Positions 20,783 through 35,000 are shown, numbered from the stretch's first letter. The stretch is 64,000 bases of DNA from Polytrichum commune (GCA_950295325.1 OX485806.1:8988001-9052000), one strand, 5' to 3'. The notes: generated by a model from the sequence alone, not told the origin. Numbers and translations: made by a program.

Positions 20783-23123
20783 CGTTTCCTCAGAAGGTAT
20801 GGTGTCATGGACTCTATCACCAAACTCCGTGGAATCAGTTTATGGGCATTTGTGCAGGAGAACAAATTCCTAGGTCAAGGGGCAGATATTGACAAGGTTT
20901 TTATCTTTAAGATGTCGGAAGTCGGGCCTGGTAGTGGGGTAGACTTGGTGAAGCGTATGCAGCCCGGCGAAGATATGGAGAATGTTTGGATTATGTTCGA
21001 CCATGTGAAACGGGTGAGACAGTGGACCACAATGGCATGCCACGTGTATGACTCCACGTATTGTCGTGTCATGACCATTGCAAGCTGTGACATGCAATCG
21101 GAGGACTGTGATGCCCAGATCGTTTTCTGGAAGAATCTCAATGCTGTGATGGAGAGGAATGGCGTTGTCGATACCAACTTCAAGGGTTTCATGGCCGACA
21201 GCGCCTAGGCCAATTGGAATGCAGTTCGGGTCATATATGGCAACGGGAAGAAGGAGGACCGCATGGATGACCGGGAAAGAACCTGTCAGTTTCACTGGAC
21301 CCAATCTATGGTTAAGTATACCGAGAAATACATCCCCGAAGAACTCTGGGAGCAACACAAGAAGATGTGCCACCAATATAGGACCGCTAGGACCATGGAC
21401 GAAGCGGAGAACCTGTACCACGGGCTACGTGCATGGTGGGTATCCGCCGGGGCAGTGACAGAGAAGGCACTTGACAAACTCGAGCTCTGGCTTGCCATCT
21501 GGCACTTCCGTTATCGCCAATGGGGAGGCTTCATGACCGGGGTATGTTCTCCCAAAACTTGTTGTTTTTTTTTTCTTTTCATTCTAATATGAAACAACTC
21601 TTTTCCAATTTCTAATTGCTTACACTATGTACACGCAGAAATTTACAGTAGAAGAACTAGCAGAAATGCCTTCATGTAATCTCGCCGAATCAATACACAA
21701 CAAGTGGCTTCAATCGTCTGGAAACAGCGGCGGCGACCTCTATGTTGCTACAGTGGACGACTTTGTTCGAGGCTTCCTTCAGGTTGTCAATTACTACCAG
21801 TTCCTGAAAGGTGATGTTGGCGGTACAGGCCCTACAAAGAAAGAGCTCAAGCTAAGGTTGGCAGAGCGTAGGGTGAAGCAAACGGGTAATCCTTTAGTCC
21901 TCGAATACCCCATGATGGACATGCCTGGAGCAGAAGAGTTCTATACCCGGGTGCCTTGTATGGCTGGGGAAGAGGTGTTCGGGTCCACGAAGCGCAAAGC
22001 AGATCTACCTCTTGGAGCAGAAGAGGAGTCGCACAGACCTGATAAGGTCAACTTCTCACATCCCCGTGCCTCTAGTAGGGCTGTCCGGACTCGTTCCACT
22101 GACATGCCCATAATTATTGAAGAGGAAGATTCCAATGTCCCGGAAGTTGCACCCCCGGCGCCACATGCGGACGATATCGTCCCGTCCCCCATCCCCGTGG
22201 GACGGATCAACCACGTCACTGCCGTCGAGGAGACTAGGGTGAACGTGAAGGAGTGGCACATCGCTCGGTTGCCAAAGACTTCTGCCAAATGTTGTTGGGC
22301 ACAGAGAGCCGTCACCAAAAAGAAGTGTACTGAGAGAATCGTAAGGGGTGCAAAATCAACCCCTGCCCCTACGTACACCGGTCTATGGCACAACACTAGG
22401 AGAAATGTGAAAGAGACCACAGAGTTTTTCTTCTGCTCAGATGATATCCATAGGTGCGTTAAGGGTAGCAGGCGCAAATGGGTTGTTCAATACTCTGCGG
22501 AACAGGAGAGGCCAAGCATTCCGGATATTTGGCCAGTGAAACTTGGGACTAACCTCAAGCAATGTGAGATCCTGGCCCTCAAGGCGGCCGGATTCCAACT
22601 GCCGCAGAAAGTGCCAGTCTCACCTAGAAGGCTCTTTTCCACTGCACCGTCTCCGGCAAATTTAGACTCCGTGCCGGTGCCAGCAGATGCGGACAAGTAT
22701 CCTGGGAAGAGAGAAGGGAAGCTCGTTAAGCGCACCGCAACCCGTCCAAACCCTCAGCAGCGGTTATCCATGGGCTCTGCGGACTCCCTCAAAGCTCAAC
22801 TCCGCTCGGTGACGATGATTCCTCACCCTGGCCATGGCTGCATCATTGCGCTAGACTCGATGACGCCACCCGACGTGACACAATACCACATCACCATCAG
22901 TTCCCTCCCGGGTTGCACCTGCCCTGCATTCAAGAAGACAATGACCAACTTTCGAGGGCGGAGTCAATTCTCGTATTGCAAGCATGTTTATTATATTTTT
23001 TTAAAGGTCTGCCATCGCAATCCTGATGTAGACCTTTTCATCCACGCGCCAACCTTCAGCTTCAACGAGGTCAAAGTTATTCTCGAGAGTGGAATTTTAA
23101 CTCACCCTTTTGATCGGGCCTAG
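20783..23123 (+). pseudogene. MULE-like transposase, copy 2 (5' truncated, one stop)
   Basis: The copy begins abruptly after the diverged LTR at the codons for FLRRYGVMDSITKLRG, so the zinc-finger half is missing. Exon 1 runs to 21541 and exon 2 from 21639 to the TAG at 23123. Donor GGG|GTATG and acceptor CGCAG|AAA keep phase 0, as in the other copies. One in-frame TAG at 21206-21208 lies within the second DDE aspartate motif (FMADSA-stop-ANWNAVR), where copy 3 has CAA (Gln). The rest of the core and the C-terminal SWIM finger (CTCPAF...YCKHVYYIF) are intact. The residue pattern after the core (CQFHWTQSM) fits the C-X2-H motif of MULE-type transposases. It cannot make a full transposase. Confidence 0.87.
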
Positions 23124-23721
23124 GATTTACTCTAAGTGTCCCTTTCTCCCATCAACATGATAGGTGAAGTAGTGCCTATTCATCCATGTTTCTAATAGAG
23201 TACACCATATACTAAGTGATATAAGATTTTCATTGAATAATTAAATATTGTCAGCTCAAAAATATAATAAAAATAATCCCATGGATTATTTTTATTCAGC
23301 TCAAAAAGTTGGATTACAATACTCAACCGTATCATGTGTCTCTATACATATTGGGATCATCATTGGTTTTCATCATCTACTTAATTATTATATCACAATT
23401 TCACGATCATTTTGGCACTTCACGGTTCTCAAACTAAATCAGACCATTTCAAATTCAGGGCATTTATTTTATTTAGTGTCTACACATTCCATGGAAATAG
23501 GTCCCAAATTTTTCTATTTTTGGGCAGAATCTGGAATATTCTAAGTTTATTATTTTATTATTTTTAGGGAATTCTAAATTTAATGCATAATCTATCCTAT
23601 TTTTACCACATTTCCGCTCTCCGCTCTCCAAATTGCCACTCTCCGCTCACTGCTCGCATACAAGCCTCGTCCGTCTCTGGGGGCAAAGAATTATGGTCAA
23701 GGGGCACAACGGTCCACATCC
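23124..23721 (+). repeat. 3' region of MULE-like copy 2
   Basis: AT-rich sequence without a gene. From about 23400 it is similar to the reverse complement of 10345-10620, including ATGGTCTG-like, GGGCATTTATTTT and GGAAATAGGTCCC stretches. It closes with CCGCTCTCCGCTCTCC and CTCGCATACAAG near 23680, probably the end of the transposon. The broken gypsy pol starts directly after it. Confidence 0.6.
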
Positions 23722-26697
23722 ATGGAGGAAGGAATTGAGGTCATGGTTGGAGAAACCGAACGAATCTTTCGATTCGAGCAGCAGGTGATGGAGGAGCTCC
23801 AAGGTCAATGGGTTTATACTACTTTGGCCTCTTCACCTCCGGTGGTAGCTTCATCATCACATATTGGTGGTGATGAAAAGGAGATGGACTCTATTGCTAG
23901 CACGGAGGTTGGGGACATGGTTAATGCCCCCTCCTCTCATTAACAATTATAGTTTGTGCCAACACCAGGTGGCTCTCTTCTAGTGGGGAGGGAGACCATA
24001 GAGTTTGATGATTGGCCATTGGAATTGGGCCCTCATCTCACTGGTTCTGAGGCATGGAAAGTACGAGCATTTATTCGCACGTACCGTAGGTGTTTTGTTT
24101 TTAACCTTCAAGATCTTGAAGGATATAAAGGAAAATCCATCCACATTCAGTTGGAGGACGACCATCTCATTTTTCGGAGACCTTATAGGCTCATTGTTTC
24201 CGAGCGGATTGGCGTTCAGGCTCGTTGCCGAGAGCTCTTAGTTGCAAGGCTAATCGAACTATCCAACGGGAAGTATGCTTGTGCTACGGTTATGCCATCA
24301 AAGAAGGACATCTTTGGCAATTGGACGGAGAAGCGGATGTGCGGGGATTACCGTCCAGTTAACCAGAAAACCAAGTCGGATTGGTATCCCATGCCAATCC
24401 CGGAGGAGTGTTCGATGCCCTCGGATTTGTTTGAGTCTTTAGCACGTTGGACTTGAGATCCGGCTATCACCAGCTCCCATTACTTGCGGGAGATCAAGTA
24501 AAAACCACATTCTGGGGAATTGATCATGATGGGAAGGATCAACTGTATCATTGGAAGTTTCTTCCATTTGGCCTCAAGAATGCACTTGCAGAGTTTCAGA
24601 GAGTGATGGACCAAGTTCTGTCTGGCTTACCCTTTGCTTGGTGTTACATTGATGACGTTATCATTTTCAGCAAAACACCACAGGAGCATGTAAGGCATCT
24701 TCAAGCCGTTTTTGAGGGGTTGCGGCGGTGGGAATTGCGCTTGCACCATGGCAAGTGGAAGTTTTTCCATGACCAACTAGCATATATGGGTCATATGATT
24801 ATTCCAGGAGGTCTTGGGATGCAGCAAGCTAAGGTGGACGCCTTGCAGAAGATCCCGGCACCGGTCGATGTGCCGAGACTTCGTGTTTTTTTGGGCTTGG
24901 CGAATTACTATCGGCGATTTGTCAAGAACTTTAGCTTGATCGCCAAGCCTCTGATCATTCTCACGAGCAAGGACTTGGGGTCGTGAGCAGCAACAGGCAT
25001 TTGAGACATTGAAGCAGAAACTGAGTACGGCTCCGGTGCTTCGACATCCAGATGTTTCCAAATTTTTCCAGTTGCATACGGACTGGAGCTCATTGGATTT
25101 GGGAGCAGTTCTCACTCAGAAAGATAACTTTGGCCGGAAGTATGTTGTTGCTTACGCGTCGCGAAGCAACAACACGGCGGAGGCCAATTATTCGTCCTAT
25201 GAGGGAGAAGCATTGGCGGCGGTGTGGGCTATTGCCCATTTCCGGCCATATGTCTATGGTCAGCGCTTTACTTTGGTGACTGACCATTAGCCGTTACGGT
25301 GGCTCATGGAGTCGGATAAGCTACTGGCAAGCTTGCCAGATGGGCTTTGTTGCTCTATGAGTATGACTTTGAGGTGGTGCACCGTGCTGGGATTATCAAC
25401 CTAGATGCAGACGAACTCTCACGCAATCCAAGTCCTTCGGATGAGGACTTGACCGTGGCCAGGTGACATGGAGATTATAATTGAGAGACGGTTCCAGGTT
25501 GGCATGCGGCTGCTTACCTCACCTTATTTTTTGGTGCGGCTGTTGAGGTTCCAATACAGGGTTCGGATGATGAGACTGATCGACCTCAAGCTATTGCGGA
25601 TGTATGGGAGGATCTTCCCGTACTGCATAAGCTTCAGCAAAGGACCTTTTTTGCGTCTACATCGGCAATGGAAAGAAATAGGATTGGACATCAAATAACA
25701 AGGTTCCGTTGGGAGAACGGTTTGTTATTTTGATTGTGGTCGGATGGGACAAGGCGTATTGTCCTTAGACCGGATCAGAGGGTCTCCTTGGTGCGACAAA
25801 TGCACGAGGAACTTGGCCATTTTGGCATACGCATGACACATTCGATGTTACGTGACCAATATTGGTGGACTGGCATGTATCAGCAGGTGGCTGCTTATGT
25901 CGGGAGGTGTGAAGTTTGTGACCGGGTCATGTCTAGCTTTAACACCTTGTCACCTCAGTTACAGCCCTTACCTATCATGAGATTGGGCTACCGTTGGTTG
26001 TTGGGTTTTGCGGGGCCGTTGATGGTCACGCCACGTGGAGCAAAATACATGTTGGTGATGTTGGAGCATTTTAGCAAGTGGATTGAGCTTGTTGTTTTAC
26101 CCCAAAACTCTGCAAAGTTAGCCGCGACCGCATTTTTGGATCGTGTGTTGGCACGTTTTGGAGCACCGACTGAGGTGTTTGACAGACCAAGGTAGGGAGT
26201 TCCTCGGTGTTTTTGAGGAGTTGTGTACTAAGGCGCTCATAGATCACTGTACCACCTTTCAGGATCATCCGGAGGCGGATGGTTTGGCTGAACGAGTTGT
26301 TTAGACAACCAAACGTGACTTGAGGAAGTATGGATTACTTCGAGGAAACCATCGGGATTGGGACCTTATGTTACCTTGGATTGCTATGGGCTATTGATTT
26401 AGTAAGCAAGCCTCTTTGGCGTCCTACAACCCGTATCAATTGTTGTATGGACGTGAGCCTATACTCCCAAGTTCTATTCGGGAAAAGCTAGCTCCTGTTG
26501 TGAACTTGGATGACCCAAACATTTGGGCAGAGTATTTGCAGGAGCGGGCTCAATTCTTCCAGAGGGCCATGCCTATGGCCATGGAGAATTTATCCATTGC
26601 TCAGCACCGTGACACATTACGTTACGCGCGCATTCGTAGTGGCGCTTACCGACCTCAGTTGCGGAGATTCCGGCAGGGGGATTATCACCTAAAATAG
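23722..26697 (+). pseudogene. Second Ty3/gypsy pol, degraded
   Basis: Pieces of one pol gene lie in order but in changing frames. An N-terminal part ending near 23943 has in-frame TAA and TAG before 23956. Reverse transcriptase follows in two frames (MCGDYRPVNQKT near 24340; DLRSGYHQLP and YIDD at about 24450-24660). RNase H is at about 25009-25290 (YASRSNNTAEANYSSYEGEALA). The integrase H2C2 finger and first aspartate region are at about 25734-26195 (HEELGHFG, CEVCDR). The end of the integrase follows, with stops, to about 26697 (LLYGREPILPS). Several frameshifts and stops are spread over the gene. The sequence is clearly different from elements 1 and 2, so it is another lineage. No LTRs were recognised around it. 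Confidence 0.88.
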
Positions 26698-28640
26698 GCT
26701 TCGCCGTGCATGTGTGCATCTCATGTGGACAAAATATTTTCTTGTTGACTACATTGCTAATATAGGTGTCCCTTCTTACATGCAAACCCTAAATAGAACA
26801 ACAAATACAAATCTAAAATAACACATATATAAAAGATGAGCTGCAAAAATCTTATCCATAGTGTGAATGCAATTGCATTGTAGTGTAACTAACCTTATTA
26901 AGACTACCGTTTGACAAGTCTGATTGCTCAAAGTGATCTAATTTATGAGTTCATTTGGAGGGGCATAAGACTCATGATAATTGGACTCACCGCTTGATTT
27001 CTTCAAATTTTACAAATTGGGACATTTCAATATTCTTTGTGATTTGTATATGCCATTCATATATGCTCATGTCCAAACTTTTCACGTGGCACAAGGCATG
27101 TCTTGAGCAACCCCTTACAACCTTGCCCAAACTTGTGGTGGAATATTTTAAGTTTTGCATTTACCCTGAATGTATAAAAGAAGTGGTTTAAACTAAGACC
27201 AAAGTTAGGGTCCACTAGAATATTTGAAGTTGTACACCTTGGTCAAAAATGATTCTTGTTGTCCAATTTGGGTTACACTTGGGTCAAGGTTCATGCCATT
27301 CTTCATGGATGAGAAGTATATTTGAAATCCTACACAACCAAAATATATAGTATTTCTTGATCACTTCTTTGATTATCTTTATTGGAGTCCCAAAGATCAT
27401 GATGCCATAAATCTCATAAATGTTAATTTGTATTACTTGAAAATAAGTTACCTCCATCACCAATGTTGGCTTCATAAATAAATAGACAAGATCTCCCACT
27501 ATGGTCCATGTGGGGTGTCACTTCACCAAAACCATGTTAAAATATTACCATGTTTATAAATTATCATAGAATAGTTCGTCTCGAGCCCTTGATTTTCATG
27601 ATCACATCCACCAATGTGGAACTCATCCAAGGTCAATTCAGTTGGTGCCTTGCTATTGTCTTGGTGTCAAATGCCCCTTTAAGAGTCTATGCAGATCCCA
27701 TCCTTCTATTATATTCCTTCAATTTTCCTTTCTTTGGGTGTTTTTCTTGTTTACACCAAGATCCGAAGACCACCAACAACAACTACTAGGTGTTTAAAAT
27801 ACTTTAAGAAATTTCTCCTTTCACATTGTAGTTGTCGAGGAATCCTAGACTTACTACTCACAAGAAAGAAGACAATAAGGATTCGTGAATCTTGACCTTT
27901 ATGAAAGTGGACGGTAGAATCTCATAGGTCCTATCATTGACGACTACAATGATAACCTTAAATCTATTTTAATAATGTGGGGTTGTACCAGTGAGAAGAA
28001 GGTGGTGTAGAGTTTGAAGGAGCTTACTTGCAAGCCAGTGGAGCTTAGTGGCGAAGAGGTGGAGTACTTCATGTAGTCCAAAGTTGGGGCTATATTTTCT
28101 AGCACCCTTTCTAGTGTGGAGCCTATTAAGCGGATGTTGGGTACTAGCTAGTGTTGTTTCAAAGGTGGATGCATCATGTGTACGTTTCCTCCCTTACTTG
28201 GAGTAAGAAGAGGACTTGCCTTGAGATCTATTACGGTCAAGTTCCCAAGTTTGCCTTTGACCCAACACGACAATATTGGCGTGATGAGACCCCGGTCTTA
28301 GGGTACACGGGCATACATGCTTGTGGTTGGCTGACCAAGCACACCAATATCTTAATACCAATGGGGGAGAAAAGGAAGTAGGTGATCCCTGTGATTTTTT
28401 TCATCTTTGTGGAGTATGGTTTCATAAGTGTTCGACATGCACTTAACCCGAAAGTGGCGATTTTACCCGTTTGCCAAATCGGGATTTATTGCGCCTTAAA
28501 TTTGTGCTTGTTGTGGGAGTTTCCAACACAGCAACCATCCATGTCAGACCCGTCTGTCAAGCAGGACCTGTTTCCTTTTATGGCCCTTTCACATCAGCCA
28601 ATGGAACGGCAGTTTTGATCAAAACTTTTGGACTCTAGTG
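26698..28640. other. Unassigned, AT-rich, possible coding debris
   Basis: I find no confident gene. Around 27960-28620 short coding-like stretches occur in changing frames (for example VELSGEEVEYFM and DETPVLGYTGIHACGWL), interrupted by stops. They may be remains of an old element, but I cannot name it. The rest looks like intergenic DNA. Confidence 0.3.
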
Positions 28641-28680
28641 GACGGAAATAACAAATTCCAAGAAATTCCCTTACACTACC

Positions 28681-28699
28681 ATGCGGTGCCTCACCGCAT
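28681..28699. repeat. Short perfect hairpin
   Basis: ATGCGGTG and CACCGCAT are separated by three bases, giving an 8-bp perfect stem in non-coding sequence. It is not followed by any recognisable gene. The meaning is unknown. Confidence 0.6.
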
Positions 28700-29207
28700 C
28701 TTGTGAATTATTCCAAAAACGCGTCACCGGACGTTTTGGTGATGGACACATCTTTCCTCCAATGAAATTATAGAAACAATTTAAAGTCAAATATAGTTTC
28801 TTTTTGAAAAGGCAAGTGTCGGAAACACTATTTCCGAATTTCATGTATGAATGCACTTCCGGTGGACGGGCGCAAGTCCTTCAAGCATGATGGGGCCATT
28901 AGTGTTCACTCTCGCCCTCCTCCCCTTGGCCCTTCTCTTCTCCATCGCCATTGCTCTTGCCCTCCCCACCGCCCTTGCTCCCATTGCTCCCGCCTCCATT
29001 GCCACTCTCCTCCATCGCCGTTCTTTAATCACTGCTCCAAAGTTGCTCATGATCGCACCCATCGCTCCTACCTCCATCGCCTCTCTTTGGATCACTGCTC
29101 CAAAGTTGCTACCCTTGTTCCAAAGTCGCTGCCGCTGCCCCTGCCCCTGCTCCGAAGTCGCTGCCCTTGTAAGTTTGTAAGTTCAGGGTTGCCAGCGTTT
29201 TACAGTT

Positions 29208-29289
29208 CAGATCTGCACTGAATGTTTCGAACTCAAAACTGAGTGCAGATCTGCACTGAGTATTTCGAAATCTGCACTCAGTTCGTTGA
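29208..29289. repeat. Inverted-repeat cluster around a 16-bp palindrome
   Basis: A perfect palindrome AGTGCAGATCTGCACT lies at 29242-29257. The half-motif CAGATCTGCACTGA occurs before it at 29208, and TCTGCACTCAGT occurs after it, with TTTCGAA-type sequence between. It resembles a small duplicated inverted repeat such as the remnant of a miniature element. Confidence 0.6.
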
Positions 29290-32057
29290 AATGTTGCTCT
29301 GCTCTTCAAGACTTCTGGAACCGAGCACTAGTTACAGATGAACCGGTTGAGTTCGAGAGATAACTGGGGTATGGGGCCCTCATTGACTCATTCTAGTTGT
29401 TTAAAACTCTTTGATTTGTTATCACTTTACTCTGATTCATTTTCCTGGTCTCAGATAAGGAGGCGGAGCTGTATTGGATGTGCTCTACGGTCCCCGAGGA
29501 CGACAACGTCAAGTCATAGGTAATATTTTGTAGCACATTTTCAATTACTGCAACAATGTCAGTTCATCTCGCCAATAGACCCTGAAGGCCACACGTAGAT
29601 CTGTTGTTCGCTCCTACTGTGACATTACATACATATGATCATCCAATGACAACTGCAGGACTTTTAAGGTCTGCATATAAGCTAACAGGAAGTTCTTGGA
29701 ATGTCGTGGGAGTTGAGGATGTGAGTTGTTGTATTCATCTCTCAATTTGTGAGGTGACCTCCACACAGGTGTAAATAAATGTCATTGGTGGACATAGATG
29801 ACGAAGAGAGGTGAGATAGGTTTGGTGGAAACTCTGGTGATCAATTAGCTGAATTGCAGCGACTTGCTATACAATTATGTTGACATGCTCATCCTGTACA
29901 ATTTTGAGCTGCAGCTGCCAACCGCGCAACAATGCAGCAATCTCATGTTCTGGACACTAAACTCGATATTTTGAGGACAAGTAACTAGTCAACCCCAAAT
30001 ACAATGATGAGTCAGACTGCAGCCTTGAAGGCCCCTAAGTTCATTGAAGTTCAACGAACCAAGCCACTGGCCGGGAAGTTTTGGGCAGATTCGGTCAAGA
30101 TCCTAGTGATTCTAAATCCAGCCGGCTACATGTTGACATCTTCCGGTTTTGCTTTATTCATTTGAGGTATATTCTATGGATTCCTCTAAAACGATCGGTA
30201 GTTCTCCTGAAGCTCGAACTTCAACCGCTTATTTCTCAAACTCAACCGGTTCATCTGTAACTAACCGCCGGTTCTCCCCGGACATAGAACCAAGCAGCAG
30301 CTCTCCTGCAACAATGGCAAGTTGGGGGTTAATTGTGTTATCTGGGGGAGAGGTAACTTCCAGACAGTCGTTTCGGAAGGCACTCACAAGCCTGAGATCC
30401 GCAGCCTTGCCACTTTTGGGTTTCTGCAGGTTGATCAAAGGACAGTTCCTTCTCGCTCCCTCCGAAGTCATGATTCTCGATGATGATGGTGGTGGTGATG
30501 ATGAACTTGGCGTTGCAGGCAGAGTGTAACTTAACTAGTTGGAGGGTGTTGCATCAGCCGATCTGGCCATCAGTGCAGCTGGGTGGTGGTCTCGGTATTT
30601 GAGGAAACCTTTGAATATTGTTCAAGAGTATTCGATCTCATCATGATCCTCATATAGCAAGTTCGATATGATCCGTCGGTCCGGAGGTTCGAGTGCTGGT
30701 TTCGGTCACCGAGGTTGAGGCGAGGGCATGTGAAGAATCTCTTCAGCAGACAGCAGTCGAGTCGGTAACCGAATTCCTGTGCTGGATCGAGGTATCATCT
30801 TTCCGGCACAGAAGGAAGCGGAAGAGGCGTAATTGGAGGCCAAGAGTACTCCTCGGTCATCAGTTGTACTGGGAGGAGGAACTCACTTGGGGAGAAGATG
30901 GTGGCCTCTGGGGGCACTAGCTGGCGAGTGCCTCAGAATGTGTCAGGTACTTCGAAGTAGGGTTTACAATTTTGTGTGGGTCTCATGATGAAACGACCAA
31001 GTAATTTAGTGAACTATGTGACATACTGTTGAAACCATATTGATTGTTTCAGCATTTGGATATTGATGCTGCTGTAATGAGGAGGAACAGAACTTGTAGA
31101 GTTTGCAATATTAGACAGAATAGAAAAGAAAACAAAGAAGGAAAACGACGCCGCGGCAGTTGTCATGAGTTATGGTGTTGATGCTTCATTTTCGAGCTCG
31201 CCTAAGTCTACGTAATCCTGAAATGGGCAGTGCGACAATTAGAGGACTCTCCGCGATGACTACTATTGCCTTCTTTCAAATGTGTTCACTGGCCGGCCGG
31301 CACTTATCCCCTAGGTTCACACATGGTGGTTGGTTGAAATTACGCGGTTTATGTGGATACCCACACTGTGATTGGGTGGATCACAGGTGGTAAGGTGCAC
31401 AGGAAACAAGTGCTAAGAAGGTGGTCACCCCATTATCAAGTAGTATCCCGGCCTCAGGCTGCTTAACCTCGGAGTTCCCATGGGATCTGGATTGATAAGC
31501 CCGGTACACCTTGTTTCAATAGTGTATAATGAACGATATAACGCCGTAGTTAATCTCTGTCGACCCCTCTAGCTACTGTTGTTGAGTTCGCAAAAGTGGA
31601 GATTTAATACTGATATTGAGTAGCTGATGTGGGAATCATGATGGTGGGTGTCAGGTGATAAGATCACTTTCAAGGTGTCTTATACCATGATATCTGTGGC
31701 GATTGGGCTGACCTCATACATGTTCAGTGCTGTGTGCGCTTCAACTCCGCAAGAAGAAGGTGCTTACTACTCCGCAAATATAAGATGCAGACAGGCCTCT
31801 AATTAATTAAGGCTTTTTTCTCTTCTTTATATCAAACCTCCAAACTTAGACCATTACTTAATGTATGGAAGAGTAGTAGGCTGGCAGGAGCCAACCGATT
31901 ATTATATACTGAAATGTGGCGATTGAACATGCAGTGTTCCGGAAGTTAGAGATTGTAGAACCAAATTTTGGTGACAGGCAAATCTATGGCTCTCATCAAA
32001 TCTTTGACAGTCTGAAATAAGAGACACATCTTATTTGTAGGTATTTAGTGTGTGAAG

Positions 32058-35000
32058 ATGGCAGGTTCGGTAGACATTCTCGACCGCAGTAAAGATTTGA
32101 TAAAACATGTACAGTACCTTGTATCAGCTGAAAACTCTAACCCTCCGCAAATCAACAAGCAGCAGTGCCAGCTTTTGGCTGAAAAGCTTCCAAGGCTCCA
32201 AGGAGCCATACTCAAGTTTGAGGTAGAGACGTATCGTGAACTACTAGCAAACAAGGAGATCGAAGGCTCAGAAATTGCCTCCTTGATGACACCAGCTGCG
32301 GAGTTGAATTCAGTGCTTGAACGAATTACGGCCCTACTTGAAGAGTGTTGTTGCGGCACCGATGAATGGTTAAACACAGCTCTCAAGCAAGGGGACCTGA
32401 AAGAGACTTTCTCGGAGATTCTCTACGACTCGGAATGGCATGAGAAACTCATCTGCAACATTTTACTCACATCCATAACATTCGACAATAATGTATTCCA
32501 CGCCGGAGCATGTGAAGGGAAGTTGAGTGTGGTTGAGTATCTCGATTTATTGGTCGCAGCAAAGCAGGATCAAGAGACTCTCAAGAACCGCTTAAGAGAC
32601 TTGAAGAAGAATCACGAATGTGACGAAGATGATGTAAGGTGTCAACGTGAACCATCCTCTCAATGTCTTGCAACGCAGCTGCTGGCAATTCTAAATGTGA
32701 AACAGGGGAGGGTTCGGAGTGGTCCGAGAAACTACATGGTTAGGGATGAGATTTGCAAAGAAACAGTTCAGGGGAGGAGACAACAAATTCTTCAGGCAAG
32801 AAATTGGTGCTCTTGCAGGGTTAAACCATCCACACATTGTGCGGTTGGTGTGTTGTGCGATGGACAAACGTAGCTGTTCCTTGGTGATGGAGCTAATGGA
32901 CACCGATCTCTATAACTTTCTCGAAGAGTACCGAGAAAACATCCCCTCCGGAACAACAACAAAAAGTTCTCCGTTCTCACACATCCAATCCGTTGACCTA
33001 ATGCTTCAAATAGCCGAAGGCATCCGGTACATTCACAGCAAGGGCTTGGCACACCGAGACCTCAAGTCACCGAACATCCTCATCAAATTCCCTGAGCCTT
33101 CCAAACCTTTGGGACCTCGAGAACCTTCAGACAGAGATTGGACATTAGTGAAGGGCAACGACTCAGGCTGCAACAATAGCAGGGTGTTCATTGTTAAAGT
33201 GGCTGATTTCGGTCTCACAAAATTTAAGAATGCCAGCACCAGATACTCTCACATGACATTGAACACCGGTACCCGGAAGTGGATGGCACCGGAGGTTTAC
33301 AAGGTGCAGGATTATGATGAAGATGAGGAGCAGTTGCCAGATCGGTTCCAGCCTTTTAAAACCGATGTGTATAGCTTTGGAATTGTGTGCTTCGAATTGC
33401 TCACCGGTGAGGAGCCTTTTGCTAATAGCAGGCAAGGTGGGCTTTACCGCAGGTTAAAAGGCGGAGAGCGGCCTCCAATCCCTGTAGATTGCCCTGCAAA
33501 ATTGGCAAACCTCATTCAACGTTGCTGGGATGGCAATCCTCGAAATCGGCCGGAATTTCACGACATCTGCAAAGAGCTGCGGTACATCAAGGGTTTGCTC
33601 CTTCTTGGTAAGCTTCCATTCCGTCCCCAACTCCGGTGGGTGTAAACAGATATATTAATGTTAGATGCATTGCAGAGTACTGAGTTCCTGTAGAATGTCC
33701 TTCTACATTTTGAATATGCAGTGTTACTGATACGAATGCTATATATTGTCTAGCGGAAATAGTTCGAACGGCAACATCTTTCTATCTAGGTATTGTCTTG
33801 CTGTTTGATGTCGATACCAGTGTTGGACTGGTATCGTCTTTTTATGATACCGTTTGGGTATCATATTTCACATTTTTGGGTTTCACATTTTTGGGTACCA
33901 GTAGGGTATGGGTATTTGACAGTATTTTTGTTTTCGATACCATTCGGGTCTAGATACCATGCAAGAACCTTCATACCTAGGCAAAAGCGCCCTAGTATAA
34001 ATATGGTTTAGAATGGTATTGACACAAACAATAACTTGGTTTACAAAGATTCTCTCACCTTGACATCACACCAAATATCAATTTTTGAGTGGTATTACAA
34101 TTTGAAATCCACAGGTAGGATCTTTGACACCATGATTGGTGTTGATTATTGATACGATGCATTCTCGTATATAGCAGACTGACACTGGTTGATACTAGGA
34201 GACGCACAAACAGACATTGTACTTGTCGATGTTTTGTTGAGTTCCTATAGAGTGTATCTCTACATTATGAATGTGCATTGTGGATGATACCACTGTTGTA
34301 CAATGTCGATAGGAAATGGCTTGCATTGCAAAATCTTTGAACGTAGGCATTGTCTTGCTGTCTAATGTTGATAGTAGGAGGGGCACAATTTTTTTTGTAA
34401 TGTTTGATACTTTTTGAAGTGTTGTTTTCCTGTAGAATGTGTATTAGACTTTGCAATACTTTGTAGATAGTTGAAATCCTGTGATGATTGAATATTTGTA
34501 GAGTGTACAGTTCTAAGAATCTGACTATGGAGTTTCTTTGAAGGATTGAGAAGTTTGTTCTTATATGTCATAAATTTGCAAGCGTATGCTAAGTGTTTGA
34601 TCTCTCAATCTTTTTGATTTCCTTGGGTAATGATCTTAGGGCAAATTACAATTGTTGTTGATACCTTGCATTATGCAACCATTCAAAACTTTCATCTATT
34701 CCTGACTGTATTTGTCCCAGTAATTTTCTCATTTTGTTCATTTGAATGATTTTTATTGATTGATCGATTTTCAAATCTAAACAAGATCTTTGTAGACTGA
34801 CACTCTTGAATTTTAGCTTGCTGTTAACGTCACTGGTGGTTATTGATCAGGTGATCTGTCCAAGTTGAGCAAAGTAGATGCTCCTACTTTTAAGGTAAGC
34901 CGTTGTTTAGTTTAAGATCAACGTTGGTGTTCACTAGATGTGGGCAGAACAAGGCCTTCTTAATCTGCGAACATACATTGCCAACATTGTATTTGTTTGC

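Larger units (their letters stand above)
28641..32057. other. Upstream region of the HeLo-kinase-jacalin gene, no confident gene
   Basis: It contains two small palindromes (reported separately), a C-rich low-complexity stretch at 28900-29170 and scattered open frames with no recognisable domain. Near the gene there is a TATA-like ATTATATACT at 31901-31910. A splice-acceptor-like TTTGTAG|GT lies at about 32040, just before the start codon, which would fit an intron in the 5' untranslated region. Neither can be confirmed from sequence alone. Confidence 0.3.

Noticed and set aside
32719-33645. The kinase region as a separate gene starting at a GTG
   Set aside because: It would lack a normal ATG and part of the glycine-rich loop and would end in residues unlike kinases. 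Splicing to the HeLo exon upstream and to the lectin exons downstream fits better.
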